Part shown: in pieces, positions 43,029-53,477 of the stretch | Layout: the number at the start of each line of letters is the position of its first letter | Position numbering within the stretch: position 1 is the first letter of the stretch | Source: Paucibacter sediminis | GTDB lineage: Bacteria; Pseudomonadota; Gammaproteobacteria; Burkholderiales; Burkholderiaceae_C | Length of the DNA: 64,000 bases | Assembly (NCBI RefSeq): GCF_030254645.1 | Contig: NZ_CP116346.1 | Span: forward strand, 2,917,973 to 2,981,972 | Reading direction: 5' to 3' | Made by a program: the position numbers and the translations under genes | Notes under the pieces: generated by a model | What the model was told of the DNA's origin: nothing | The model's input: only the letters and a program-made list of their open reading frames with translations | The model's database searches: none

Positions 43029-43034
43029 TAGAAT
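43029..43034 (+). promoter_or_regulatory. TAGAAT -10 element of the rpmF promoter
   Basis: TAGAATCGCGGGC, a -10 with a GC-rich discriminator, lies in the yceD-rpmF gap. The -35 region (around TTTCTT, 43005-43010) is a poor match. A start near 43041 would leave a leader of about 150 nt before rpmF. Confidence 0.45.
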
Positions 43035-43040
43035 CGCGGG

Positions 43041-43191
43041 CTTTCCCGGTTCATCAATCGAAAATTTGATTTACCGGGACGCCGAGGCGTCGGTGGCGGG
43101 CTGGTCTTAAGCAACACTCGAGCATCTCGGGTGCGCCAAGACACCGTGACCCGCCGAGCAAGCCTCAATCACCGAAGCCGAAGGAGAAATC
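43041..43191 (+). promoter_or_regulatory. Structured 5' leader of rpmF
   Basis: The roughly 150-nt leader can fold. CCCGGT (43045-43050) pairs with ACCGGG (43073-43078), enclosing ATCAA/TTGAT. A second stem, GACGC-CGAG-GCGTC (43078-43091 region), shares the junction. The leader has no evident ORF. Autoregulation by a ribosomal protein is one possibility; no known family of leader is recognised. Confidence 0.4.
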
Positions 43192-43377
43192 ATGGCCGTT
43201 CAGCAAAACAAGAAGTCGCCGTCCAAGCGCGGTATGCACCGTTCGCACAATGCCCTGGTCACTCCGGGCACCGCCGTCGAGCCCACCACGGGCGAAGTGC
43301 ACCTGCGTCACCACATCAGCCCCAATGGCTTCTACCGTGGCCGCAAGGTCCTGAAGACCAAGGCTGACGCCTCCTAA
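43192..43377 (+). CDS. rpmF: Ribosomal protein bL32
   Basis: 61 residues, the usual size. [22 protein letters not shown] is the conserved N-terminus, [18 protein letters not shown] the C-terminal part. No zinc cysteines, so the C-minus form. It belongs to the large ribosomal subunit. Preceded by GAAGGAGAA, a very strong ribosome site. Placement between yceD and plsX is standard for proteobacteria and links ribosome and lipid synthesis. Confidence 0.98.
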   Translation: MAVQQNKKSPSKRGMHRSHNALVTPGTAVEPTTGEVHLRHHISPNGFYRGRKVLKTKADAS

Positions 43378-43432
43378 GACATGGATGGCTGCGGCCGCCC
43401 CGGCGCGCCGCACGCACTTCGCATGTTTGTAC

Positions 43433-43469
43433 AAAGCCCGGCTCATCGCTTGCGCGTTGCCGGGCTTTT
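43433..43469 (+). terminator. Rho-independent terminator after rpmF
   Basis: AAAGCCCGGC (43433-43442) pairs with GCCGGGCTTT (43459-43468) over a 16-nt loop, followed by a short T-run ending at 43469. It separates rpmF from plsX, at least partly. The remaining 130 nt before plsX show only a weak promoter-like pair (TTGTTC 43532, TAAGGT 43555, 17-nt spacer). Confidence 0.75.
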
Positions 43470-43602
43470 GTGCTGTCTGGTCGCTGTGATCGGGGCGCCG
43501 CGCCCGTCACCTGGTCTGCGGGTGCGCCCGCTTGTTCCTGTCATGCGCCTCGCGTAAGGTCGCCGGCTTGACGCCAGGCTCCGCTGCACACCTCCCGTTC
43601 CC

Positions 43603-44727
43603 ATGTCTTCTTCCGTCCCCATTCAGCCCGCCGATGGCGTGGTGCGCCTCTCCGTCGATTGCATGGGTGGCGACCACGGCCCGAGCGTGACCCTGCCGGC
43701 CTGTCGCGCCTTTCTTGCGGCGCATCCGCAGGCCGAGCTGCTGCTGGTCGGGCGTGGCGAGGCGCTGGCCGAAGCCAAGGCCTGGCCGCGCTGCACCGTC
43801 GTGCCCGCCACCGAGGTGGTGGAGATGGACGATCCGCTCGAAGTCGCCCTGCGTCGCAAGAAGGATTCGTCGATGCGCGTGGCCATCAACCAGCTGAAGG
43901 CGGTGGATGGCGTGGCGGCGGCGCATGCTTGCGTCTCGGCCGGCAATACCGGCGCCCTGATGGCGGTGGCGCGCTATGTGCTCAAGACCCTGGAAGGCAT
44001 CGATCGCCCCGCGATTGCCAGCGTGATGCCCAACCAGCGCGGCGGCTTCACCACCATGCTGGACCTGGGTGCCAACGTCGACTGCAGTGCCGAGCATCTG
44101 CTGCAGTTTGCGGTGATGGGTTCGGCCCTGGTGTCGGCCGTCGATGGCAAGGCCGAGCCCAGCGTGGGCCTGCTCAATATCGGCGAAGAGGTCATCAAGG
44201 GCAATGAGACCATCAAGCGCGCCGGCGAGTTGCTGCGTCAGGCCGCGGCCGCGGGTCAGCTGAACTTCTACGGCAACGTGGAAGGCAACGATATTTTCAA
44301 GGGCACGACCGATCTGGTGGTCTGCGATGGTTTCGTCGGCAATGTGGCGCTCAAGACCGCCGAAGGCCTGGCCACCATGATGACCACCTTCATCAAGCTG
44401 GAGTTCGGCCGCAACCTGCTCACCAAGCTGATTGCGCTGCTGGCGTTGCCGGTGTTGCAACGCTTCAAGAACCGCGTCGACCATCGCCGCCTGAACGGCG
44501 CGGCCCTGCTCGGTCTGCGCGGCTTGGTGTTCAAGAGCCATGGCTCGGCCGACGCCCTGGCCTTCGAGACGGCCTTGAACAGGGCGTATGATGCCGCCCG
44601 CAACCGGTTGCTGGACCGGGTTCACGACCGCATCATCGCCACGCTGCAAGCCATGCCCGCACAGACGGGCGAGCCCGCGCCCGGCGATGCAGGAGACAAG
44701 GTGGCCAGCGCCGCCCAAGCTGCATGA
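43603..44727 (+). CDS. plsX: Phosphate acyltransferase PlsX
   Basis: 374 residues. [19 protein letters not shown] is the conserved start of Pls[19 protein letters not shown] the central glycine-rich motif, [18 protein letters not shown] and [18 protein letters not shown] the C-terminal motifs. It makes acyl-phosphate from acyl-ACP for phospholipid synthesis at the membrane surface. The stop overlaps the fabH start by 4 nt, so this is the first gene of the fatty-acid operon. Confidence 0.97.
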   Translation: MSSSVPIQPADGVVRLSVDCMGGDHGPSVTLPACRAFLAAHPQAELLLVGRGEALAEAKAWPRCTVVPATEVVEMDDPLEVALRRKKDSSMRVAINQLKAVDGVAAAHACVSAGNTGALMAVARYVLKTLEGIDRPAIASVMPNQRGGFTTMLDLGANVDCSAEHLLQFAVMGSALVSAVDGKAEPSVGLLNIGEEVIKGNETIKRAGELLRQAAAAGQLNFYGNVEGNDIFKGTTDLVVCDGFVGNVALKTAEGLATMMTTFIKLEFGRNLLTKLIALLALPVLQRFKNRVDHRRLNGAALLGLRGLVFKSHGSADALAFETALNRAYDAARNRLLDRVHDRIIATLQAMPAQTGEPAPGDAGDKVASAAQAA

Positions 44728-45737
44728 CGACTACTAGCGCCACCCCCATCGGAACATCGGCCCCCCGCTTCGCCCGCATCCTCGGTACGGGCAGTTACCT
44801 CCCTCCCAAGCGCCTGACGAATGCCGAGCTGGCTGCGCAGCTGGCCAAGGATGGCATCGAAACCTCGGATGAGTGGATCGTCGAGCGCACCGGCATCCGG
44901 GCGCGCCACTTTGCCGACGCGGGTGTTGCGGCCAGCGATCTGGCCTTGCCGGCGGCGCGCGCCGCGCTCGAGGCGGCCGGCATCGCCGCCAGCGAGATCG
45001 ATCTCATCATCGTCGCCACCTCCACGCCGGACATGGTGTTCCCGTCCACCGCCTGCCTGCTGCAGCACAAGCTGGGCATCGCGGGCGGCGCGGCCTTCGA
45101 CGTGCAGGCGGTCTGCTCGGGCTTTGTCTATGCCCTGACGGTGGCCGATTCGATGATCAAGACCGGTGCTGCCAACAAGGCCCTGGTGATCGGCGCCGAG
45201 GTGTTCTCGCGCATCCTGGATTTCAAGGACCGCACCACCTGCGTGCTGTTCGGCGACGGTGCCGGTGCCGTGGTGCTGGGCGCCAGCGCCACCCCCGGCA
45301 TCCTCGCCAGCGAGCTGCATGCCGACGGCAGCCATGCCAACATCCTGTGCGTGCCGGGCACCGTCGCCGGTGGCCAGGTACTGGGCGATCCGCTGCTCAA
45401 GATGGACGGCCAGGCCGTGTTCAAGCTGGCCGTGGGCGTGCTCGAGAAGGTGGCACGCTCGGTGCTGGCCAAGGCCGGCCGCAGCGATGCCGACATCGAC
45501 TGGCTGATCCCGCACCAGGCCAATATCCGCATCATGCAGGGCACGGCCAAGAAGCTGAAGATGCCCATGGACAAGCTCATCGTCACCGTGCACGAGCATG
45601 GCAATACCTCGGCGGCCTCGATTCCGCTGGCGTTGGACGTGGCGGTGCGCAGCGGCAAGATCAAATCGGGTGACACCGTGATGCTGGAAGGCGTGGGCGG
45701 TGGCTTCACCTGGGGCGCCGTGCTGCTCGACTTCTAA
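44724..45737 (+). CDS. fabH: Beta-ketoacyl-ACP synthase III
   Basis: 337 residues. The catalytic triad is complete: C131 in [14 protein letters not shown]264 in [10 protein letters not shown] and N294 in [27 protein letters not shown] and TGIRARHFA are the usual N-terminal marks. It condenses acetyl-CoA with malonyl-ACP to start fatty-acid synthesis in the cytoplasm. Position between plsX and fabD is canonical. ATG overlaps the plsX stop. Confidence 0.97.
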   Translation: MTTTSATPIGTSAPRFARILGTGSYLPPKRLTNAELAAQLAKDGIETSDEWIVERTGIRARHFADAGVAASDLALPAARAALEAAGIAASEIDLIIVATSTPDMVFPSTACLLQHKLGIAGGAAFDVQAVCSGFVYALTVADSMIKTGAANKALVIGAEVFSRILDFKDRTTCVLFGDGAGAVVLGASATPGILASELHADGSHANILCVPGTVAGGQVLGDPLLKMDGQAVFKLAVGVLEKVARSVLAKAGRSDADIDWLIPHQANIRIMQGTAKKLKMPMDKLIVTVHEHGNTSAASIPLALDVAVRSGKIKSGDTVMLEGVGGGFTWGAVLLDF

Positions 45738-45762
45738 GAACTCAAGGAAACGAGACATCAAG

Positions 45763-46704
45763 ATGAGTGCGAACTTTGCATTCGTGTTCCCCGGCCAGGG
45801 CTCGCAGGCCGTGGGCATGCTGGACGCCTGGGGTGATCACCCCGCGGTGAAGCAAACGCTGGACGAGGCCTCGGCCGCGCTGGGCGAAGACATCGCCGCG
45901 CTGATCAAGCAAGGCCCCAAGGAGCAGCTGGACCTCACCACCAACACCCAGCCGGTGATGCTCACCGCGGGCATTGCCTGCTACCGCGCCTGGATTGCCG
46001 AGACCGGCCTGACCCCGGCCGCCGCCGCCGGCCATTCGCTGGGCGAGTACACCGCGCTGGTGGCTGCCGGCGCCCTGAGCCTGGCGCAGGCCCTGCCGCT
46101 GGTGCGCTTCCGCGCCCAGGCCATGCAGCAAGCCGTGCCGGTGGGCGTGGGCGCGATGGCCGCGATCCTGGGCCTGGAGGCTCAGGCCGTGCGCGAAGGC
46201 TGTGCCCAGGCCGCCGCCGCGGCGGGCGAGGCCGTCGAGGCGGTGAATTTCAACGACCCCAAGCAGACCGTGATTGCCGGCACCAAGGCCGGCGTCGAGA
46301 AAGCCTGCGAGCTGCTCAAGGCGGCGGGCGCCAAGCGCGCGCTGTTGCTGCCGGTGTCGGCGCCCTTCCATAGCAGCCTGATGAAGCCGGCCGCCGAGGC
46401 CTTGAAGGCCAAGCTGGCGGCCACCGAGTTCGGGGCCCTGCAGTTCCCCGTCATCAACAACATCGACGTCGCCGCGGCCGGCGATGCCGAGGCGCTGCGC
46501 GACGCGCTCTACCGCCAGGCCTTCGGTCCGGTGCGCTGGGTGGAGGTGGTGCAGGCGCTGAAGGCACGCGGCCTCACGCACATCATCGAATGCGGCCCCG
46601 GCAAGGTGCTGGCCGGCATGTGCAAGCGCATCGATGCCGAGATCCTCAGCGCTACCGTGCTGGACCCGGCCTCGCTGGCGGAAGCCAAGACCCTGTTGGG
46701 CTGA
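45763..46704 (+). CDS. fabD: Malonyl-CoA:ACP transacylase
   Basis: 313 residues from ATG 45763, preceded by AAGGAAACGAGA. FVFPGQGSQAVGML at the N-terminus, GHSLGEYTAL with the acylated Ser92, VSAPFHSSLM with the catalytic His and ECGPGKVLAGMCKRI near the end are all diagnostic. It loads malonyl onto ACP. Only 25 nt separate it from fabH and 7 nt from fabG, so it is part of one operon. Confidence 0.97.
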   Translation: MSANFAFVFPGQGSQAVGMLDAWGDHPAVKQTLDEASAALGEDIAALIKQGPKEQLDLTTNTQPVMLTAGIACYRAWIAETGLTPAAAAGHSLGEYTALVAAGALSLAQALPLVRFRAQAMQQAVPVGVGAMAAILGLEAQAVREGCAQAAAAAGEAVEAVNFNDPKQTVIAGTKAGVEKACELLKAAGAKRALLLPVSAPFHSSLMKPAAEALKAKLAATEFGALQFPVINNIDVAAAGDAEALRDALYRQAFGPVRWVEVVQALKARGLTHIIECGPGKVLAGMCKRIDAEILSATVLDPASLAEAKTLLG

Positions 46705-46711
46705 TCGAATC

Positions 46712-47452
46712 ATGAGTGAACCAAGCAAGCAAGTTGCCCTCGTCACCGGCGCCAGCCGCGGCATCGGACGCGCCATCGCGCTGACCCTGGCCGAGCAGGG
46801 CTATACCGTCATTGGCACGGCCACCAGCGAGTCCGGCGCCGCCGCCATCACGGCCGCCCTGGCGCCCCTGGGCGGCCGCGGCATGAACCTGAATGTGAAC
46901 GACGCGGCGGCGGTGGAAGCGGCCGTGGACGAGATCGTGAAGGCGGACGGCGGCCTGCAGGTGCTGGTCAACAACGCCGGCATCACGCGCGACACCTTGT
47001 CGATGCGCATGAAGGATGAGGACTGGGATGCGGTGCTGGACACCAATCTCAAGGCGGTGTTCCGCATGAGCCGCGCGGTGATGCGCACGATGATGAAGCA
47101 GCGCTACGGCCGCATCGTCAACATCACCTCGGTGGTGGGTGCCTCCGGCAATGCCGGTCAGGCCAACTATGCCGCCGCCAAGGCCGGCGTGGCGGGCATG
47201 ACGCGTGCGCTGGCGCGCGAGCTCGGCAGCCGCGGCATCACGGTGAACTGCATCGCCCCAGGCTTCATCGCTACCGACATGACCGAGGTGCTGCCCGAGG
47301 CCCAGAAGGCCGCCCTGCTGGCCCAGATCCCGCTGGGCCGCCTGGGCGAGCCCAAGGAAATCGCCGATGCGGTGGCCTTTCTGGCCTCCAAGACGGCTGG
47401 CTACATCACCGGCACCGAGCTGCATGTCAACGGTGGCATGTACATGAGCTGA
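46712..47452 (+). CDS. fabG: 3-oxoacyl-ACP reductase FabG
   Basis: 246 residues, classical SDR. ALVTGASRGIGRAIALTLAE is the NADPH loop, VNNAGITRD the structural motif, ITSVVGASGNAGQANYAAAKAG the Ser-Tyr-Lys catalytic set, and TVNCIAPGFIATDMT follows. The C-terminal GYITGTELHVNGGMYMS is the usual tetramer-forming end. It performs the first reduction of each elongation cycle. It is the last gene before the structured gap ahead of acpP. Confidence 0.97.
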   Translation: MSEPSKQVALVTGASRGIGRAIALTLAEQGYTVIGTATSESGAAAITAALAPLGGRGMNLNVNDAAAVEAAVDEIVKADGGLQVLVNNAGITRDTLSMRMKDEDWDAVLDTNLKAVFRMSRAVMRTMMKQRYGRIVNITSVVGASGNAGQANYAAAKAGVAGMTRALARELGSRGITVNCIAPGFIATDMTEVLPEAQKAALLAQIPLGRLGEPKEIADAVAFLASKTAGYITGTELHVNGGMYMS

Positions 47453-47515
47453 ACTGTTTAGCGGCGCGACACCCTGTGTTGCGCCCACCGGATTCGCCCG
47501 GCCGGTGAGGGCCTG

Positions 47516-47869
<354 letters not shown>

Positions 47870-47916
47870 GGGCTCAGGCCCTTCAGCGTTTCTTCCTCAA
47901 CCGATCCCCGTACCGC

Positions 47917-49161
47917 ATGAGCCGTCGTCGCGTCGTCGTCACCGGTCTCGGTCTGATCAGCCCCGTGGGCAACACGGTGGCGACAGGCTGGGCCAACATC
48001 CTGGCCGGTCAGTCCGGCATCGACCGCATCACCCGCTTTGATGCCTCGGCCTATGCCTGCCAGTTCGCAGGCGAGGTCAAGGGCTTCGACGTGGCTGAAT
48101 ACATGTCCACCAAGGAAGCGCGGACCATGGACCGCTTCATCCACTACGGATTGGCGGCATCGATTCAGGCGGTGCAGGATGCGGGCTTGCCGACCGGCGA
48201 CGCCCTCACCGAAGAGCAGGCCGAGCGCATCGGCGTGCTGGTTGGATCGGGCATCGGCGGCCTGCCGATGATCGAGGAAACGCATGCGGAGTTGACGGCG
48301 CGGGGTCCGCGCCGCATCTCTCCGTTCTTTGTGCCGGCCTCAATCATCAACATGATCTCGGGTCATGTGTCGATCAGGTTCGGTTTCCAGGGACCCAACC
48401 TGGGCATCGTCACGGCCTGCACCACCGGCTTGCACAGCATCGGTGAAGCCGGGCGGCTGATTGAATACGGCGATGTGGACGTGATGGTGGCCGGCGGTGC
48501 CGAGTCGACCGTCTCGCCGCTGGGCGTGGGCGGCTTTGCGGCCGCACGCGCGCTCTCCACGCGCAACGACGATCCCAAGACGGCCTCGCGCCCCTGGGAC
48601 AAGGACCGCGACGGCTTCGTGCTGGGCGAGGGCGCCGGTGTGGTGGTGCTGGAAGAGTACGAGCACGCCAAGAAGCGCGGCGCCAAGATCTATTGCGAGC
48701 TGGTCGGTTTCGGCATGGGCGCGGATGCCTACCATATGACCGCTCCCAATGTGGACGGCCCCAAGCGCTCGATGCGCGCGGCGCTGCGCAATGCCGGGCT
48801 GAACCCCGACCAGGTCAACTACATGAATGCCCACGGCACCTCGACGCCGCTGGGTGACGTGAACGAAACCAATGCCATCAAGCTGGCCTTTGGCGACCAC
48901 GCCAAGCAGCTGGTGGTCTCGTCCACCAAGTCCATGACCGGCCATCTGCTGGGTGGCGCGGGTGGCATCGAGTCGGTGTTCACGGTGCTGGCGGTGCGCG
49001 ATCAGATCGCGCCGCCCACCATCAATCTCTTCAACCAGGATCCCGAGTGCGACCTGGACTACTGCGCCAACACCGCGCGGGAGATGAAGATCGAATATGC
49101 GGCCAAGAACAATTTCGGCTTCGGCGGCACCAACGGTACGCTGATCTTCAAGCGCATCTGA
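47917..49161 (+). CDS. fabF: Beta-ketoacyl-ACP synthase II
   Basis: 414 residues. [17 protein letters not shown] at the start, C168 in [12 protein letters not shown], a His in [12 protein letters not shown] and another in [13 protein letters not shown], and the closing [17 protein letters not shown]. These form the Cys-His-His active site of FabF. It carries out chain elongation and temperature-dependent control of unsaturated fatty acids. Follows acpP after 47 nt. This is the last fatty-acid gene in the operon. Confidence 0.97.
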   Translation: MSRRRVVVTGLGLISPVGNTVATGWANILAGQSGIDRITRFDASAYACQFAGEVKGFDVAEYMSTKEARTMDRFIHYGLAASIQAVQDAGLPTGDALTEEQAERIGVLVGSGIGGLPMIEETHAELTARGPRRISPFFVPASIINMISGHVSIRFGFQGPNLGIVTACTTGLHSIGEAGRLIEYGDVDVMVAGGAESTVSPLGVGGFAAARALSTRNDDPKTASRPWDKDRDGFVLGEGAGVVVLEEYEHAKKRGAKIYCELVGFGMGADAYHMTAPNVDGPKRSMRAALRNAGLNPDQVNYMNAHGTSTPLGDVNETNAIKLAFGDHAKQLVVSSTKSMTGHLLGGAGGIESVFTVLAVRDQIAPPTINLFNQDPECDLDYCANTAREMKIEYAAKNNFGFGGTNGTLIFKRI

Positions 49162-49172
49162 GGCCGTGGGCG

Positions 49173-49634
49173 ATGCGGTCGGCCCTGCGCCATCCGCCCG
49201 CCTTCAGCGTCACGCTCAACCCAGATCCTGCTTGGCGGGCTCTGGGTTGCGTGCTTTCAGGGCTGGCTGTTGCGGGCCTGGTGGCGACGCTGCTGCAACA
49301 CCTGACCCCGACCCTGGCTGCCTCGGTATTTGCCGCTGCGCTGCTGCTGGCGGCTGCCACCGCGGCCTGGCTGGCGCGCACCCTGGGCTGCCGGGACTAC
49401 CGCTACCGCCTGCGCTGGGACGGGCAGGCCTGGTGGCTGGCCAGCGGCGAGCAGCCGGAATTGCCGGTACGCGTTAGTGTCGCGATGGATCTGGATCACT
49501 GGCTGCTGTTGCGGGCGCAGCGCCCCGGTTGGCGCCTCGCCTGGCGGCCGCTCTATCTGCCCCTGGCTGAGGTGGCGGCGCAAGCGCATTGGCCGGAACT
49601 GCGCGCCACGCTGTTCTCCGCCGGCCAGGCATGA
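49173..49634 (+). CDS. Small membrane protein of unknown function (YgfX-like position)
   Basis: 153 residues from ATG 49173. Two membrane helices (ALGCVLSGLAVAGLVATLLQHL and LAASVFAAALLLAAATAAWLA) lie near the N-terminus, after a short SVTLNPDPAWRAL segment. A compact soluble part follows with several tryptophans (LRWDGQAWWLASGEQPELPV, WLLLRAQRPGWRLAWRPLYLP). This plan is like YgfX and similar proteins placed after fabF in Burkholderiales, where it usually precedes rpoE. Here degQ follows directly. Function unknown. Confidence 0.75.
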   Translation: MRSALRHPPAFSVTLNPDPAWRALGCVLSGLAVAGLVATLLQHLTPTLAASVFAAALLLAAATAAWLARTLGCRDYRYRLRWDGQAWWLASGEQPELPVRVSVAMDLDHWLLLRAQRPGWRLAWRPLYLPLAEVAAQAHWPELRATLFSAGQA

Positions 49635-49699
49635 CTTCGGTGCACCGGGGGGTGAGTGCCGGCACAATCGGCCTACCAGTTTTTGCGAGGCCATGTGCC

Positions 49700-51127
49700 A
49701 TGTTGCTCAGCCAGCCGGTCCGACGCTTTTTCCTTCTCCTGCCGCTGATGGCCGCCACCCTGCAGCTGCAGCCCGTGCAGGCGCAGACCGCGCCCGTCCA
49801 GCCGGCCTTGCCCGACTTCACCCAGCTGGTGGAGCGCGTGGGCCCGGCGGTCGTCAACATCCGCACCTCGGAGCGGCTCAAGGCCAACCCCAATATGCCG
49901 GAGCTGGACGAGCAGATGCTCGAGTTTCTGCGCCGCTTCGGCATCCCGGCGCCGAACCAGCGCCGCGGTGCGCCGCGCGGCGACGACGATCAACCGCAAC
50001 GCCGCGGGGTCGGCTCCGGCTTTCTGATCAGCACCGACGGTTATGTGATGACGAATGCCCATGTGGTGGACGGTGCCGACGAGCTGCTGGTGACGCTGAC
50101 CGACAAGCGCGAGTTCAAGGCCAAGCTGATCGGCACCGATGCCCGCACGGACGTGGCGGTGGTGAAGATCGAGGCCGCCGGCCTGCCGGCGGTGAAGCTC
50201 GGCGACGTCAGCAAGCTCAAGGTGGGCGAATGGGTGCTGGCCATCGGTTCGCCCTTTGGTTTCGACAACACCGTCACCGCCGGCATCGTCAGCGCCAAGG
50301 CACGCGACACCGGCGACTTCCTGCCCTTCATCCAGACTGATGTGGCCATCAACCCGGGCAACTCGGGCGGGCCGCTGCTGAATATGCGCGGCGAGGTGGT
50401 GGGCATCAACTCGCAGATCTACAGCCAGTCTGGCGGCTTCATGGGCATTTCCTTCGCGATCCCGATCGACGAGGCGCAGCGCGTGGCCGAGCAGCTGCGC
50501 AACGGTGGCCGCGTCATCCGTGGCCGCATCGGCGTCGACCCGGTGGATGTCAGCCGCGAGGTGGCCGAAGCCATCGGCCTTGGCAAGGCGACGGGGGCAA
50601 TGGTGCGGCGTGTCGTCGAGGGCAGCCCGGCGGAGAAGGCCGGCGTGGAAGGCGGCGATGTGATCGTCAAGTTCGACGGCAGGGCGGTGGAGAAGGCTAG
50701 CGATCTGCGCCGCGTCGTCGGCGGTACCAAGCCCGGCAGCAAGGTCAGCCTGCAGGTATTCCGCCGCGGCGCTTACAAGGATCTGCCCATCGTCGTTGGC
50801 GAACTGGAGGACGAGAAGCCGCAGCGCGCCAGCGAGGCCGCCCCGAAAGTGGCGCCGGCCCTGGGCCTGACGGTGTCTGATCTGTCCGATGTACAGAAGC
50901 GCGAGCTGAAGCTCCGCGGCGGCGTGCGCGTGGATGCGGCCGAGGGCGCGGCAGCACGCGCGGGCCTGCGCGAGGGGGATCTGATTCTGGCCCTGGATAA
51001 TGCCGAGATTGCCAGCGTCAAGCAGTTCCAGGCGGCCATTGCCAAGCTGGACAAGGCCAAGATCGTGAGCCTGCTGGTGCGGCGCGCCGATGCGGTGAAT
51101 ATCGTGCTGCTGAAGCCGGGGCGCTGA
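49700..51127 (+). CDS. degQ: Periplasmic serine protease DegQ/MucD
   Basis: 475 residues from ATG 49700. A signal peptide ends VQAQ near residue 29. The trypsin-like domain has the full triad: H121 in MTNAHVV, D151 in DARTDVAVVKI, S222 in NPGNSGGPLLN. Two PDZ domains follow (about 270-365 and 385-470; GAMVRRVVEGSPAEKAGVEGGD and AAARAGLREGDLILALDN). It degrades or refolds misfolded envelope proteins. MucD is usually in the RpoE operon; the sigma-factor genes are missing from this site. Confidence 0.95.
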   Translation: MLLSQPVRRFFLLLPLMAATLQLQPVQAQTAPVQPALPDFTQLVERVGPAVVNIRTSERLKANPNMPELDEQMLEFLRRFGIPAPNQRRGAPRGDDDQPQRRGVGSGFLISTDGYVMTNAHVVDGADELLVTLTDKREFKAKLIGTDARTDVAVVKIEAAGLPAVKLGDVSKLKVGEWVLAIGSPFGFDNTVTAGIVSAKARDTGDFLPFIQTDVAINPGNSGGPLLNMRGEVVGINSQIYSQSGGFMGISFAIPIDEAQRVAEQLRNGGRVIRGRIGVDPVDVSREVAEAIGLGKATGAMVRRVVEGSPAEKAGVEGGDVIVKFDGRAVEKASDLRRVVGGTKPGSKVSLQVFRRGAYKDLPIVVGELEDEKPQRASEAAPKVAPALGLTVSDLSDVQKRELKLRGGVRVDAAEGAAARAGLREGDLILALDNAEIASVKQFQAAIAKLDKAKIVSLLVRRADAVNIVLLKPGR

Positions 51128-51277
51128 GTGCCGGCGTCCGAGTCTGGTGGCGGGTCTTTCCGTAATGTGGAAATTCAGCGCTGACGGCGGGGCTGGCGCG
51201 GCGGTTGCGGCAGGCCGGGTTGGGCCCGATCTGGCTTCACCGACTGCCTGAGACGGGCGATTGATTCATCGATCGGA

Positions 51278-51283
51278 TAGAAT
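51278..51283 (+). promoter_or_regulatory. TAGAAT -10 element in the lepA upstream region
   Basis: TAGAATCCTGGCC matches the shared motif. It would start a transcript near 51290, some 360 nt before lepA, across the DnaA boxes and the terminator at 51512. Confidence 0.4.
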
Positions 51284-51353
51284 CCTGGCCTTCCAGGGCC
51301 GCTTTGCACGCATCGGGACGGGACAATGCGGGCAGGCTCGGACCCCGCCTCAA

Positions 51354-51399
51354 ACATCCACAGGAAATCCAGACGGAATTGTGGATAAGTTGTGCATAA
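51354..51399. promoter_or_regulatory. Cluster of DnaA-box-like sites
   Basis: TGTGGATAA (51380-51388) is the exact complement of the consensus DnaA box TTATCCACA. TGTGCATAA (51391-51399) fits the relaxed consensus TTATNCACA. Their starts are 11 nt apart, one helical turn, in the same orientation. A weaker ACATCCACA (51354-51362, 7 of 9) lies upstream on the other strand. There is no dnaA or dnaN nearby and no clear AT-rich unwinding region, so an origin is unlikely; DnaA-controlled expression or DnaA titration is more plausible. Confidence 0.6.
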
Positions 51400-51447
51400 G
51401 TTTGATGTTGGCGGCCCGCAACGACGGGAAATGCAGCAACGGTGCGG

Positions 51448-51475
51448 TTTCCAGGCGGGGGCTTTTGGCTACAAT
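51448..51475 (+). promoter_or_regulatory. Promoter for a short RNA upstream of lepA
   Basis: TTTCCA (51448-51453, four of six) and TACAAT (51470-51475, five of six) with a 16-nt spacer. A start near 51482 coincides with the beginning of the first hairpin of the candidate RNA. Confidence 0.45.
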
Positions 51476-51481
51476 GAAGGC

Positions 51482-51545
51482 CCAACAAGCAGTTGCCATA
51501 CGTTTTGTTGGAAGGCGCGTCACCGTTTCGACGTGCCTTTTTTTT
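51482..51545 (+). ncRNA. Candidate small RNA or lepA attenuator
   Basis: About 65 nt between a plausible promoter and a strong terminator. The first hairpin is CCAACAA (51482-51488) paired with TTGTTGG (51505-51511) around a 16-nt loop; the second is the terminator stem. No ORF with a ribosome site is visible. It may be a free small RNA or the attenuated leader of lepA. I recognise no known family. Confidence 0.45.
51512..51545 (+). terminator. Rho-independent terminator upstream of lepA
   Basis: AAGGCGCGTC (51512-51521) pairs with GACGTGCCTT (51530-51539), one G-T pair, loop of 8 nt, followed by eight T residues (51538-51545). It ends transcripts entering from degQ or from the upstream promoters. 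Confidence 0.85.
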
Positions 51546-51651
51546 ATGTTCGGCACGGCCCTCCGGGCCTTCACATCGCTTCGCGATATGAGCCTTCCAT
51601 GCAACGGCTTCGCCGTTGAAGATTCCGGCCGAACAGACCGCGATTGAGTCC
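51546..51651 (+). other. lepA leader after the terminator
   Basis: 106 nt with two small hairpins, ATCGC-TTC-GCGAT (51575-51587) and CAACGG-CTTCG-CCGTTG (51602-51618). There is no clear promoter; TTCACA (51570) is a good -35 but no -10 follows at proper distance. lepA must be reached by read-through or by an unseen promoter. Confidence 0.4.
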
Positions 51652-53460
<1,809 letters not shown>

Positions 53461-53477
53461 ACGAACCACAGGACTCC

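Noticed and set aside
51354-51399. Replication origin
   Set aside because: DnaA boxes are present, but there is no dnaA, dnaN, rpmH or AT-rich unwinding region nearby, and only two good boxes.
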